64,000 nucleotides of DNA from Lysobacteraceae bacterium. Lineage in GTDB: Bacteria > Pseudomonadota > Gammaproteobacteria > Xanthomonadales > Rhodanobacteraceae. Below, one piece after another: positions 18,212 through 27,000 of the stretch. Below the pieces are notes generated by a model that saw nothing but the letters and a program-made list of their open reading frames with translations, searched no databases and was not told the origin of the DNA. Every line of letters begins with the position of its first letter. Positions within the stretch are counted from its first letter, which is position 1. Made by a program: the position numbers and the translations under genes. The stretch spans positions 1 through 64,000 of the forward strand of contig JAJFUF010000024.1 of the NCBI GenBank assembly GCA_021372495.1, in the 5' to 3' direction.

Positions 18212-19642
18212 ATGCTCAAGGAACGCTATCCCTATTACCTCGCCAACACGCCCGTGCAGGCCAACGCCGACCTCGAAGTGCGCGACAAGTATTCCGGCGC
18301 GGTCGCCGCGCGCGCGGCGATGCCCGACGCGGAGGCGATCGAGCAGGCGATCGCCGCCGCGGTCGCGGCGGAGGCGCCGATGCGCAAGCTGCCGCCGTAC
18401 GCGCGCCAGCAGGTGCTGGAACACTGCGTGACGAGCTTCCGCCAGCGCCACGAAGAGCTGGCGCAGGCGCTGTGCGTCGAGGCCGGCAAGCCGATCAAGG
18501 ACGCGCGCGGCGAGGTGACGCGCCTGATCGACACCTTCAAGGTCGCCGCCGAGGAGGCCGTGCGCATCGACGGCGAAGTGCTGAACCTCGAGATATCCCG
18601 GCGCGCGCAGGGCTACCGCGGCTTCAGCAAGCGCGTGCCGATCGGCGCGTGCAGCTTCATCACGCCGTTCAACTTCCCGCTCAACCTGGTCGCGCACAAG
18701 GTGGCGCCGGCGATCGCCGCCGGCTGTCCGTTCGTGCTGAAGCCGTCGGAGAAGACGCCGATCGGCGCGCTGATCATCGGCGAGGTGCTGGCCGAGACCG
18801 ACCTGCCCGCCGGCGCGTTCTCGGTGCTGCCGGTGATGGGCGACAAGGCCGCGCCGTTCGTGCAGGACGAGCGCCTGAAGCTGCTCTCGTTCACCGGCGG
18901 CCAGATCGGCTGGAAGCTGAAGGCGCAGGCCGGCCGCAAGAAGGTGGTGCTGGAACTGGGTGGCAACGCCGCCTGCATCGTCGACGCCGACCAGGGCGAA
19001 CGCCTCGACTTCGTGGTCGACCGCATGGTCTTCGGCGCGTTCTACCAGTCCGGCCAGAGCTGCATCGGCGTGCAGCGCATCCTGGTGCACGCCTCGCTGT
19101 ACGAGGAATTCAAGCGCCGTTTCGTCGAGCGGACCCGCACGCTGAAGGCGGGCGATCCGAAGGACGAGAGCGTGTTCCTCGGCCCGATGATCGACGAGGC
19201 CGCGGCCAGGCGCCTGCACGACTGGATCGAGGAAGCCAGGACGCGCGGCGCGCGCGTGCTCTGCGGCGGCGGCCGCAAGGGCAACATGCTGGAGGCGACC
19301 GTGCTGGAGGGCGTGCCGCGCGACGCCAACGTCAGTTGCCGGGAGGCGTTCGGCCCGGTCGCGCTGCTGGCGCCGTTCGACGACTTCGACGCCGCGCTCG
19401 CTGCCGTCAACGACTCCGACTACGGCCTGCAGGCCGGCGTGTTCAGCAACGACCTCGGCCACGCCATGCGCGCGTGGGACGAGCTCGTCGCCGGCGGCGT
19501 GGTGGTCGGCGACGTGCCCAGCTTCCGCGTCGACAACATGCCCTACGGCGGCGTGAAGCTGTCCGGGCTCGGCCGCGAAGGCATCCGCTACGCCATCGAG
19601 GACATGACCGAGCAACGCCTGCTGGTGCTGCGCGATGGCTGA
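18212..19642 (+). CDS. NAD(P)-dependent aldehyde dehydrogenase
   Basis: A 476-residue ALDH-superfamily enzyme. It has the Asn motif ITPFNFPLNLVAHKVAPAI, Lys of the cofactor site in VLKPSEKTP, the catalytic Glu in LELGGNAA, and the nucleophile Cys in SGQSCIGVQRI. It looks fully active. Related sequences include glyceraldehyde-3-phosphate (non-phosphorylating), lactaldehyde and phosphonoacetaldehyde dehydrogenases, so the substrate cannot be assigned. The start at 18212 has GCAGGAG upstream, the same ribosome-site pattern as the preceding ThDP enzyme, and the two genes form an operon. The last 8 nt overlap the yigZ start. Confidence 0.92.
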   Translation: MLKERYPYYLANTPVQANADLEVRDKYSGAVAARAAMPDAEAIEQAIAAAVAAEAPMRKLPPYARQQVLEHCVTSFRQRHEELAQALCVEAGKPIKDARGEVTRLIDTFKVAAEEAVRIDGEVLNLEISRRAQGYRGFSKRVPIGACSFITPFNFPLNLVAHKVAPAIAAGCPFVLKPSEKTPIGALIIGEVLAETDLPAGAFSVLPVMGDKAAPFVQDERLKLLSFTGGQIGWKLKAQAGRKKVVLELGGNAACIVDADQGERLDFVVDRMVFGAFYQSGQSCIGVQRILVHASLYEEFKRRFVERTRTLKAGDPKDESVFLGPMIDEAAARRLHDWIEEARTRGARVLCGGGRKGNMLEATVLEGVPRDANVSCREAFGPVALLAPFDDFDAALAAVNDSDYGLQAGVFSNDLGHAMRAWDELVAGGVVVGDVPSFRVDNMPYGGVKLSGLGREGIRYAIEDMTEQRLLVLRDG

Positions 19643-20252
19643 ATGCGACGCCGCGCCGCAGACGCTGGCCGCAGCGTGCGAGTTCGCGCAAGACGTGCGC
19701 AAGAGCCGCTTCCTTGCGCGCGCCGCGCCGGTGGCCGATCCGGCCGAGGCGCTGGCCTTCGTCGAGCGCGCCGCCGACCGCGGCGCCACGCACAACTGCT
19801 GGGCCTACCGCATCGGCGCGCAGTACCGCTTCAGCGACGACGGCGAGCCTGGCGGCACCGCCGGGCGGCCGATCCTGCAGGCGATCGAGGGCCAAGGCCT
19901 GGATCGCGTCGCAGTGGTGGTCACACGCTGGTTCGGCGGCATCAAGCTCGGCGCCGGCGGGCTGGCGCGTGCCTACGGCGGCTGCGCGGCGGAATGCCTG
20001 CGGCGCGCGCCGAAGGTGCCGCTGATCGCGCTGGCGCGCTTCGCCCTCGCCTGTCCGTTCGCCGAGCTGGCCCTGCTCAAGTCCCGGCTGCGCGAACTCG
20101 ACGCGCAGATCGAGTCGGAAAGTTTCGGCGCCGAAGGCGCGGAGCTGACCCTCGCCCTGCCGGAGCGTCGTACCGAAGCGCTGCAGCGCCTCCTGGCCGA
20201 CCTCTCGCGCGGCCGCGCCGCGGCGCGGCGGCTGGACGCCGCAGTCGATTGA
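19635..20252 (+). CDS. yigZ: IMPACT/YigZ family protein
   Basis: A 205-residue YigZ/IMPACT (UPF0029) protein. The N-terminal domain carries the family pattern KSRFLARAAPV, ATHNCWAYRIG, FSDDGEPGGTAGRPIL and [23 protein letters not shown]; the C-terminal part is the DUF1949-type ferredoxin-like domain. The biochemical role is not settled; the eukaryotic relative IMPACT modulates GCN2. The start overlaps the aldehyde dehydrogenase end by 8 nt, so it is coupled to that gene. Confidence 0.93.
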   Translation: MAECDAAPQTLAAACEFAQDVRKSRFLARAAPVADPAEALAFVERAADRGATHNCWAYRIGAQYRFSDDGEPGGTAGRPILQAIEGQGLDRVAVVVTRWFGGIKLGAGGLARAYGGCAAECLRRAPKVPLIALARFALACPFAELALLKSRLRELDAQIESESFGAEGAELTLALPERRTEALQRLLADLSRGRAAARRLDAAVD

Positions 20253-20396
20253 ATCGCCGCATGCCCACCCCCACTTCGAAGCGCGGCCTTGGGCGGTACC
20301 GTCGGCTTGCCGGCGCCGCGCGCGGATGCGCACGCGGCATGCCGCCTTGATCCGGAACAGAAGCCCCGACCCTTCCCGACCTTATCCTTTCCCGCC

Positions 20397-22169
20397 ATGG
20401 CCGACTCCAGCAAAGACGCACCCACCGCCCAGCACCGCATCGCCGCCCTGCGCGGCCTGTGGCCGTTCCTGCGCCCGCATCGCGCGCTCGCCGCCGGCTG
20501 GCTGCTGTTCCTCGGACTTTCCTCGACGGCGACGCTGTCGCTGCCGGTGGCGGTGCGGCACATGATCGACCGCGGCTTCGCCGCGCACGATCCGACCCTG
20601 ATCAACCGCACCTTCCTCGCCCTGTTCGGTGTCGCACTGGTGCTGGCGCTGGCCACCGCCGGGCGCTACCTGTGCGTGACCCTGCTCGGCGAGCGCGCGG
20701 TGGCGGCGCTGCGCGAGAAGCTGTACGCGCACCTGATCCGGCTCGATGTGGGCTTCTACGAAGGCACCCGCGTCGGCGAGCTGGTATCGCGGCTCGGCAC
20801 CGATACCGAGGTGGTGCAGGCGCTGATCGGATCCAGCGTGTCGGTCGCGCTGCGCAGCGTGGTGATGGTGCTGGGCGCGGTCGGCGCGATGATCTGGACC
20901 AGCCCGCGCCTGGCCGGCCTGACCACGCTGGTGATTCCCGCCGTGGTGCTGCCGATCGTGGTGTTCGGGCGCCGCGTGCAGGGGCTGTCGCGGCACAGCC
21001 AGGACCGTCTCGCCGAAACCAGCGCGATCGTCAACGAAACGCTGAACGCCGTGCACACGGTCAAGGCCTACGCGCGCGAGCCGATCGAAAGCGCGCGCTA
21101 CGCCGACGCCGTGCGCCGCGCGCTGGCCACCGCGCAGCGCCGCATCAGCGCGCGCTCGGCGCTGACCGCGGCGGTGATCGTGCTGGTGTTCGGCGCGATC
21201 ACGCTGGTGCTGTGGGCGGGCGCGCGCCAGGTGCTGACCGGCACGCTGGACGCCGGCGTACTCGGCCAGTTCGTGCTGTACGCGGTGCTCGCCGCCGGCT
21301 CGGTCGGCGCGCTCAGCGAGGTCTGGGGCGACGTGCTGCGCGCCTCCGGCGCGATGGAGCGCATCGGCGAGCTGTTCGCGCAGCAGCCGGCGATCGCCAG
21401 CCCGGCGCGGCCGACGCCGCTGCCGCGGCCGACGCGCGGCGAGATCCGCATCGAGAACGTCGAGTTCCGCTATCCGACCCGCACCGAGCAGCCGGTGCTG
21501 CACGACTTCAGCCTGCACGTGCGCCCGGGCGAGACCGTCGCCCTGGTCGGCCCGTCCGGCGCCGGCAAGAGCACCGTGCTCAGCCTGCTGCTGCGCTACT
21601 ACGACCCGCAGCGCGGCCGCATCACCCTCGACGGCGTCGACCTGAAGGCGCTGGCGCTGGACGAACTGCGCGGCGCGCTGGCGCTGGTGCCGCAGGAAAC
21701 CGTGATCTTCGCCGCCAGCGCCGCCGACAACATCCGCTTCGGCCGCAGCGATGCCGACGCGGCCGCCGTCGAGGCGGCCGCGCGCGCGGCCGAGGCCTAC
21801 GACTTCATCGCCGCGCAGCCGGGCGGCTTCGACGCCCCGCTCGGCGAGCGCGGCGTGCGCCTGTCGGGCGGCCAGCGCCAGCGCATCGCCATCGCGCGCG
21901 CGATCCTCAAGGACGCGCCGGTGCTGCTGCTGGACGAGGCCACCTCCAGCCTGGACGCGCAATCGGAGGCGGCGATCCAGTCCGCGCTGGAGCGCCTCAA
22001 GCGCGGCCGCACCACGCTGGTGATCGCCCACCGCCTGGCCACCGTGCAGCGCGCCGACCGCATCATCGTGCTGGATGCCGGCCGCATCGTCGCGGAAGGC
22101 ACCCACGACGACCTGGTCCACCAGGGCGGCCTGTACGCCGAACTTGCGCGCCTGCAGTTCGCCGCCTGA
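20397..22169 (+). CDS. Homodimeric ABC exporter, MsbA-related
   Basis: A 590-residue half-transporter with an N-terminal six-helix export domain (about 20-310) fused to an ATPase: Walker A GPSGAGKS, signature LSGGQRQR, Walker [10 protein letters not shown], and the His switch in VIAHRL. It matches the MsbA-related exporter group seen in Xanthomonadales and alphaproteobacteria; the true lipid A flippase candidate is the second MsbA-like gene at 54493-56256, beside lpxK. Substrate is unknown (lipid or drug). The ATG at 20397 is preferred to an in-frame start at 20289 because [10 protein letters not shown] leads directly into the conserved membrane domain. It lies 144 nt after yigZ. Confidence 0.93.
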   Translation: MADSSKDAPTAQHRIAALRGLWPFLRPHRALAAGWLLFLGLSSTATLSLPVAVRHMIDRGFAAHDPTLINRTFLALFGVALVLALATAGRYLCVTLLGERAVAALREKLYAHLIRLDVGFYEGTRVGELVSRLGTDTEVVQALIGSSVSVALRSVVMVLGAVGAMIWTSPRLAGLTTLVIPAVVLPIVVFGRRVQGLSRHSQDRLAETSAIVNETLNAVHTVKAYAREPIESARYADAVRRALATAQRRISARSALTAAVIVLVFGAITLVLWAGARQVLTGTLDAGVLGQFVLYAVLAAGSVGALSEVWGDVLRASGAMERIGELFAQQPAIASPARPTPLPRPTRGEIRIENVEFRYPTRTEQPVLHDFSLHVRPGETVALVGPSGAGKSTVLSLLLRYYDPQRGRITLDGVDLKALALDELRGALALVPQETVIFAASAADNIRFGRSDADAAAVEAAARAAEAYDFIAAQPGGFDAPLGERGVRLSGGQRQRIAIARAILKDAPVLLLDEATSSLDAQSEAAIQSALERLKRGRTTLVIAHRLATVQRADRIIVLDAGRIVAEGTHDDLVHQGGLYAELARLQFAA

Positions 22170-22186
22170 GTCGGCCCGCACCGCAT

Positions 22187-22212
22187 GAAAAAAGCCCCGC
22201 CGAAGCGGGGCT
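22187..22212 (-). terminator. Intrinsic terminator of the cold-shock gene
   Basis: On the minus strand AGCCCCGC, loop TTCG, GCGGGGCT, then six T. The stem has a stable UUCG tetraloop and lies 23 nt after the csp stop. It may also serve the ABC exporter from the other side. Confidence 0.85.
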
Positions 22213-22235
22213 CGAAAGCGTCTGCAACCAGTCGC

Positions 22236-22442
22236 CTACTTGACCGGGGTCACGCCGGATGCCTGCGCACCCTTGGGGCCCTGCACCACTTCGAAACTCA
22301 CGCGCTGACCCTGCTGCAGGGTGCGAAAACCCTGGGCGTTGATCGCGGAATAATGGACGAACACGTCTTCCCCACCGTCCTCGGGCGCGATGAAACCGAA
22401 GCCCTTGGCGTCATTGAACCACTTCACCGTACCAGTACGCAT
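22236..22442 (-). CDS. Cold-shock domain protein, CspA family
   Basis: A 68-residue single cold-shock domain. RNP1 is KGFGFI and RNP2 is VFVHY; the N-terminus [15 protein letters not shown] is diagnostic. It binds single-stranded RNA/DNA as an RNA chaperone. The ATG at 22442 is preceded by GAGG. Upstream on its strand lies about 160 nt without a gene, consistent with a long 5' leader as in cold-inducible csp mRNAs, and an AT-rich patch with an inverted repeat at 22584-22604. Whether it is cold-induced or constitutive is not visible. A UUCG-capped terminator follows. Confidence 0.97.
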   Translation of the reverse strand: MRTGTVKWFNDAKGFGFIAPEDGGEDVFVHYSAINAQGFRTLQQGQRVSFEVVQGPKGAQASGVTPVK

Positions 22443-22583
22443 TGCGGGAACCTCGAAAACATGGCCATGCGCAGTGGCCGACCGCTGCGGGAACCCCCTC
22501 CGCGCAGGCGGTCGCACTGCACGGCGCAAAATATCGCCGAGTTTTCCTGAAAACCGCAAGAGGTTTAATTCATAAAATCCGAA

Positions 22584-22604
22584 ATTGGCTACGAATTAGC
22601 CAAT
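22584..22604. repeat. Inverted repeat with two CCAAT boxes upstream of csp
   Basis: ATTGGCTA, 5-nt spacer CGAAT, TAGCCAAT: a perfect 8-bp dyad in one of the few AT-rich patches (22540-22605). Each arm carries CCAAT/ATTGG, the Y-box-type sequence that some cold-shock proteins are reported to bind. It could be an operator or part of the csp leader. Confidence 0.6.
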
Positions 22605-22633
22605 CGCGGCGGCGCCGCATCGGTAACGCGGAA

Positions 22634-22659
22634 CGCGCACGGCACGGCCGCCGTGCGCG
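22634..22659 (-). terminator. Possible weak terminator after mtnP
   Basis: CGCGCACGG and CCGTGCGCG form a 9-bp stem around an 8-nt loop, 42 nt past the mtnP stop. No T-run follows, so it may only be a weak or factor-assisted stop. Confidence 0.3.
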
Positions 22660-22701
22660 CCGGGGATCGCCCGGATTGCCGGCGCAGACGCGGTTCCCGG
22701 C

Positions 22702-23445
22702 TCAATCCCGCAACAGCGCGGCGAGGATCTTCGGCACCTCGGCAGTCGCCGCCGCAAGGTTGGCGAAAATTTCGCTCAGGCTTATTTCGGCCTGGTCCCC
22801 GCAACCGGCCGCCCAGTTGGCGACCAGCGCCAGGCAGGCGTAGTCGAGGCCGAGTTCCCGCGCCAGCGCGGCTTCGGGCATGCCGGTCATGCCGACCAGG
22901 TCGCAGCCGTCGCGGCGCATGCGCGCGATCTCGGCGCGGGTTTCCAGGCGCGGCCCCTGGGTAGCGCCGTAGCAGCCGCCGTCGACCACGGCCACGCCGG
23001 CGCGATGCGCGGCGCCGAGCAGGTCGGCGCGCAGCGCGGCGCCGTACGGCTCGCTGAAATCGATGTGCTCGACCTTGGCGCCCTCGACGTCGCTGTAGCT
23101 GCTCGGGCGGCCGTGGGTGTAGTCGATGATCTGGTCCGGCACCGCGAGCACACGCGGTCCCATGTCGGCGCGGATGCCGCCGACCGCGTTCACGCCGAGC
23201 ACGCGGCGCGCGCCGAGGCGATGCAGCGCCCACAGGTTGGCGCGGTAGTTCACGCGATGCGGCGCCAGCGCGTGGTCCTCGCCGTGGCGTGCCAGGAACG
23301 CCAGCGCGCGGCCGCCGAAGCGCCCCAGCACCACCGCGCCGGACGGCGCGCCGTAGGGCGTTTCCACCGCGCGGCGCTCGACGACTTCGATGCCGGGAAA
23401 CTGGTACAGGCCGGTGCCGCCGATGACTGCGAGATCGAGTGCCAT
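22702..23445 (-). CDS. mtnP: S-methyl-5'-thioinosine phosphorylase (MTAP/PNP family)
   Basis: A 247-residue PNP/MTAP-family phosphorylase: IGGTGLYQF at the N-terminus, FLARHGEDHALAPHRVNYRANLWAL (phosphate and ribose site), GMTGMPEAALARELGLDYACLALVANWAAG near the end. In adenine-specific MTAP the base is held by Asp at the site that here reads Asn (VANWAAG), which favours a 6-oxopurine. That agrees with the methylthioinosine phosphorylase described in Pseudomonas, a salvage route from methylthioadenosine after deamination. Start ATG 23445 with AGGAG upstream. It is the last gene of the rlmD-CYTH-nagZ-hpt-mtnP run, 113 nt after hpt, and next to a purine phosphoribosyltransferase that could use its hypoxanthine product. 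Confidence 0.92.
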   Translation of the reverse strand: MALDLAVIGGTGLYQFPGIEVVERRAVETPYGAPSGAVVLGRFGGRALAFLARHGEDHALAPHRVNYRANLWALHRLGARRVLGVNAVGGIRADMGPRVLAVPDQIIDYTHGRPSSYSDVEGAKVEHIDFSEPYGAALRADLLGAAHRAGVAVVDGGCYGATQGPRLETRAEIARMRRDGCDLVGMTGMPEAALARELGLDYACLALVANWAAGCGDQAEISLSEIFANLAAATAEVPKILAALLRD

Positions 23446-23558
23446 GCGCGCTCCTGCGGAGGCTGGAGGAAACGGGCTCCGGAACAGCGGAGAGAGGGAC
23501 CGCGGCGCGAGGCGACGTGCGTCGCGTCCCGCCGCCCCTTTCCCCGACGTCTCCCGCG

Positions 23559-24107
23559 CTATTCCCGCAGCGCGTAGATGCCGGGCAGGTTGCGGCCCTG
23601 CTCGTGGAAATCCATGCCGTAGCCGAACACGTAGCGGTCGGGCACCTGCACGCCGATGAAATCGGCGGCGAGGTCCGGCACGCGGCGGCCGTGCCGCTTC
23701 TCGCACAGCACCGCGATCAGCACGCGCTTCGCGCCCTGCCCGAGGCACCAGTCGCGGATCGCCGCCAGCGTATAGCCCTCGTCGAGGATGTCGTCGGCGA
23801 GCAGCACGGTGCGCCCGGCCAGCGACGCGCGCGGACGCTTGATCCACTGCAGCCCGGCGCCCTGCGTGGTGCCGCGGTAGCGGCTGGCGTGCACGTAGTC
23901 GAATTCGAGATCGCTGCCGATCGCCAGCGCCAATTCGCCGGCGAACACGACCGCGCCGTTCATCACCGGCAGGAACAGCGCGCGCTCGCCGCCCAGCGCG
24001 CGCGTGATCTCGCCGCCCATGCGCGCGATTGCCGCCTGCAGCGCGGCGCGGTCGTGGATCAGCTCGGCCGTGCGCAGCGCGGCGGCCAGTGCGGGTTGCG
24101 CGTTCAT
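23559..24107 (-). CDS. hpt: Hypoxanthine-guanine phosphoribosyltransferase
   Basis: A 182-residue type I phosphoribosyltransferase. It has the PRPP-binding loop VLLADDILDEGYTL, the flexible-loop region DYVHASRYRGTTQ, and the Lys-containing base-binding segment KRHGRRVPDLAADFIGVQVPDRYVFGYGMD. It converts hypoxanthine or guanine with PRPP to IMP or GMP. The start at 24107 overlaps the nagZ stop by 4 nt (ATGA). Together with mtnP downstream it forms a purine salvage pair. Confidence 0.95.
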   Translation of the reverse strand: MNAQPALAAALRTAELIHDRAALQAAIARMGGEITRALGGERALFLPVMNGAVVFAGELALAIGSDLEFDYVHASRYRGTTQGAGLQWIKRPRASLAGRTVLLADDILDEGYTLAAIRDWCLGQGAKRVLIAVLCEKRHGRRVPDLAADFIGVQVPDRYVFGYGMDFHEQGRNLPGIYALRE

Positions 24108-25126
24108 GCGTTGCCTTCTCCGTTGGCGGGTTCGAGCGCGGCCAGCCGCGCGATGAAGCCGGCGCGCTGCGGATTGTCCTGCAGCGAAGCCCAGGTCGAG
24201 GCGACCGAACCGCGCAGCGCGGCCAGGCGCGCGGCGGCGCACGGCGCGCGGCCGCGCACCGCGGCGATCGACTCCGCCGCCAGCGCCGGGCTGCACGCCA
24301 GCACCAGGTCGCAGCCGGCGTCGAGGTGGGCGCGGATGCGCGCGGCGACGCCGCCGGCGGATTCCGCCGCGGCCATGCCGATGTCGTCGCTGAACACGAT
24401 GCCGCGGAAGCCCAGCTCGCCGCGCAGGATGTCCTCGATCCACACGCGCGAATAGCCGGCCGGCGCGGCGTCCACCGCGGGATAGGTCACGTGCGCCAGC
24501 ATCACCGCCTCGGCGCCGGCGTCGAAGCAGGCGGAGAACGGCACCAGGTCGGCGGCGCGCAGTTCGTCCAGCGGCCGCGGATCCAGGGCGGCGTCGAAGT
24601 GGGTGTCCTCGGCCACCGAGCCGTGGCCGGGGAAATGCTTGACCGTCGCCGCCATGCCGGCCAGGCGCATGCCGCGCAGGTAGGCCTGCGCCAGCGTCGA
24701 GACCGCCTCCGCGTCGGCATGGAAGGCGCGCTCGCCGATCGCGCGGTTGCCGCGCGCAAGATCGACCACCGGCGCGAAGGAAATGTCCACGTCGATCGCG
24801 CGCATCTCGCTGGCCATCACCCAGGCGTGCTCCTCGGCCAGCGCGACCGCCGCGGCCGGGTCGCGGTCGTACAGTTCGCCCAGCCGCGCCAGCGCGGGCA
24901 GGCGGGTGAAGCCTGCGCGGAAGCGCTGCACCGGACCGCCCTCCTGGTCGACGCAGACCAGGAACGGATCCGCGCGCAGGCTGCGGATGTCGTCGATCAG
25001 CGCGGTGACCTGCTCGCGCGAGGCGAAGTTGCGCGTGAACAGGATCACGCCGCTGACCTCGGGCGCGGCCAGCCAGCCGCGCTCCTCGGCGGTGAGTTCC
25101 TTGCCGGCGATCCCGACGATCAGCAT
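24104..25126 (-). CDS. nagZ: Beta-N-acetylhexosaminidase (peptidoglycan recycling)
   Basis: NagZ removes GlcNAc from anhydro-muropeptides in the cytoplasm, a step in cell-wall recycling that also sets AmpC induction in many species. The 340-residue GH3 TIM-barrel shows GVILFTRNF, VDQEGGPVQRF, FAPVVDLA, VKHFPGHGSVAEDTHF (the mobile catalytic His-containing loop) and IVFSDDIGM with the nucleophile Asp. ATG at 25126 has GAGGAA upstream. It overlaps CYTH by 7 nt and hpt by 4 nt. No ampG or ampD is in the window. Confidence 0.97.
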   Translation of the reverse strand: MLIVGIAGKELTAEERGWLAAPEVSGVILFTRNFASREQVTALIDDIRSLRADPFLVCVDQEGGPVQRFRAGFTRLPALARLGELYDRDPAAAVALAEEHAWVMASEMRAIDVDISFAPVVDLARGNRAIGERAFHADAEAVSTLAQAYLRGMRLAGMAATVKHFPGHGSVAEDTHFDAALDPRPLDELRAADLVPFSACFDAGAEAVMLAHVTYPAVDAAPAGYSRVWIEDILRGELGFRGIVFSDDIGMAAAESAGGVAARIRAHLDAGCDLVLACSPALAAESIAAVRGRAPCAAARLAALRGSVASTWASLQDNPQRAGFIARLAALEPANGEGNA

Positions 25127-25638
25127 GCGGTGGGTTCCTCGCGCTCGGCGGCGCTCCAGTGGGCGTAAGGATGCCGGATCAGGTTGACGTTGTAATAGCG
25201 GGCTTCGGCGCTGACCTCGCGGCCCAGCCACGGCGGGCGCGGGAAATCGGCGTCGGCACGCGGCAACTCCAGTTCGGCGACGATCAGGCCGGCGTTGGCG
25301 CCGAGGAACTCGTCGATCTCGAAGGTGAAGCCGGCCACCGGCACGTAGTGGCGGACCTTCTCGACCACGCCGTCGCACAGTGTCGCCAGCATGCGCTCGG
25401 CATCGCCCACCGGCAGCGCGGCCTCGTATTCCTGGCGCTCGATGCCCAGCGTCGCCGACTTCACGTTGATCCAGGCGCCGCCGCCGGCGGTGCGCACGCG
25501 CACCGAGGCGCGCGCGAGGCCGGCTTCCAGCGCGGCCGCGCCGACCAGATAACCTTGCGCCATGCGCTCGCTGCGCGTCGCGGCCGCGCGCCAGGCGTCG
25601 CCGATCAGCAGGAACTTGCGCTCGATCTCGATGCCCAT
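25120..25638 (-). CDS. CYTH domain protein (triphosphate tunnel metalloenzyme)
   Basis: A 172-residue CYTH/TTM protein. The N-terminal signature E-I-E-R-K-F-L is present (MGIEIERKFLL), with alternating charged tunnel residues such as SVRVRT, VKSATLGIERQEYEAALP and VAELELP. Bacterial relatives hydrolyse tripolyphosphate or nucleoside triphosphates; YgiF-type inorganic triphosphatase is the nearest role, but substrate is not fixed. Start and upstream rlmD stop share one base (TGATG), so translation is coupled. Confidence 0.93.
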   Translation of the reverse strand: MGIEIERKFLLIGDAWRAAATRSERMAQGYLVGAAALEAGLARASVRVRTAGGGAWINVKSATLGIERQEYEAALPVGDAERMLATLCDGVVEKVRHYVPVAGFTFEIDEFLGANAGLIVAELELPRADADFPRPPWLGREVSAEARYYNVNLIRHPYAHWSAAEREEPTAC

Positions 25639-26933
25639 CAGCCGCGCTCGAACAGGGCGATCGACTCGACGTGCGCGGTGTGCGGGAACATGTCCATCAC
25701 GCCGGCGGCCTCGAGCCGGAAGCCGCGCCCGGCGAGGATCGCGGCGTCGCGCGCCAGCGAGCCCGGATGGCAGGACACGTAGACCACGCGCCGCGTCGCC
25801 GCGCCCGGCAGGTATTCCAGCGCCTTGTCGGCGCCGGCGCGCGGCGGATCGAGCAGCAGCTTGTCCCAGGACTGGCGCGCCCACGCGGCGCCGCGCTGCT
25901 CCTCGAACAGGTTGGCGGCGTGGAACGCCGCGTTGGCGATGCCGTTGCGCGCGGCGTTGGCACCGGCGCGACGCACCAGCCCGGCATCGCCCTCGACGCC
26001 GACGACCTCGGCCGCGCGGCGCGCGATCGGCAGCGTGAAATTGCCGAGGCCGCAGAACAGGTCGAGTACGCGTTCGTGCGGCTGCGGGTCGAGCAACTGC
26101 ATCGCCAGCGCGATCATGCGCAGGTTGATGCCGGCGTTGACCTGCACGAAGTCGAGCGGCTCGAAGGCGATCTCGACGTCGAACTCGGGGATGCGGTAGC
26201 TCAGCGCGACGCGCTCGCGCCACAGCGGCTGCACGCTGTCGATGCCGCCCGGCTGCAGCAGGATGGCGAAACCGTGCGCCTGGCCGAACGCCGAGAGCGC
26301 CGCGCGGTCGCGCTCGCCGAGCGGTTCGAGATGGCGGAACACCAGCGCGACCGTGTCGTCGCCGGCCGCAACCTCGATCTGCGGGATCGCGCGCGCCGCC
26401 TCCAGCGTGCCGAGCAGCGCGCCGAGGTCGGCCAGCTTCGGGCCCAGCGCAGGATGCAGCACCTCGCAGCGGCCGAGGTCGGCGACGTAGCGTGGGTCCT
26501 CCTCGCGGAAACCGACCAGCACGCGCCCTTTCTTGGCGACCTGCTTCACCGACAGCCGCGCCTTGCGCCGGTAGCCCCAGGGCTCGTCGACCAGCGGCGC
26601 CAGCCAGCGCCGCGGCTGCAGGCCGCCGATGCGCTCGAGGTTTTCCGCCAGCACGCGCTGCTTGGCGGCGATCTGCGCCGCAGGCGCCAGGTGCTGCAGC
26701 ACGCAGCCGCCGCAGGTGCCGAAGTGCGGACAGCGCGGCTCGACGCGGTCGGGCGAACGGGTCAGCACCTCGGCGACGGTCGCCTCGTCGTAACTGCGAT
26801 GGCGGCGGCGGATGGAGATGCGCACGCGCTCGCCGGGCAGCGCGCCGGACACGAACACGGCCTTGCCGTCGACGCGGGCCACGCCGCGGCCGTCGTGGGT
26901 GAGGTCGGTGATATCGACGTCGAGATCGGTCAT
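25638..26933 (-). CDS. rlmD: 23S rRNA (uracil-1939-C5)-methyltransferase
   Basis: A 431-residue RlmD/RumA enzyme. It has an N-terminal TRAM domain (MTDLDVDITDLTHDGRGVARVDGKAVFV), four Cys for an iron-sulfur cluster (CPHFGTCGGC plus a later Cys), a SAM-binding Rossmann core VLDLFCGLGNFTLPIA, LLDPPRAGA, and catalytic Cys in VYVSCHPGSLARD. It methylates U1939 of 23S rRNA in other gammaproteobacteria. It heads a tightly spaced minus-strand operon with CYTH, nagZ, hpt and mtnP. The ATG at 26933 is 15 nt from the terminator of the preceding gene. Confidence 0.97.
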   Translation of the reverse strand: MTDLDVDITDLTHDGRGVARVDGKAVFVSGALPGERVRISIRRRHRSYDEATVAEVLTRSPDRVEPRCPHFGTCGGCVLQHLAPAAQIAAKQRVLAENLERIGGLQPRRWLAPLVDEPWGYRRKARLSVKQVAKKGRVLVGFREEDPRYVADLGRCEVLHPALGPKLADLGALLGTLEAARAIPQIEVAAGDDTVALVFRHLEPLGERDRAALSAFGQAHGFAILLQPGGIDSVQPLWRERVALSYRIPEFDVEIAFEPLDFVQVNAGINLRMIALAMQLLDPQPHERVLDLFCGLGNFTLPIARRAAEVVGVEGDAGLVRRAGANAARNGIANAAFHAANLFEEQRGAAWARQSWDKLLLDPPRAGADKALEYLPGAATRRVVYVSCHPGSLARDAAILAGRGFRLEAAGVMDMFPHTAHVESIALFERG

Positions 26934-26944
26934 GCGGAGAAACG

Positions 26945-26970
26945 AAAAGCCCGGGCCGCGGGGCCCGGGC
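26945..26970 (-). terminator. Intrinsic terminator of the YdbL-like gene
   Basis: On the minus strand GCCCGGGCC, 4-nt loop, GGCCCGGGC, then TTTTCGTTT. It lies 30 nt after the DUF1318 stop and just before rlmD. Confidence 0.7.
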
Positions 26971-27000
26971 GTGGATGGCGTGCGCGGAAGCCCGGCGCGC

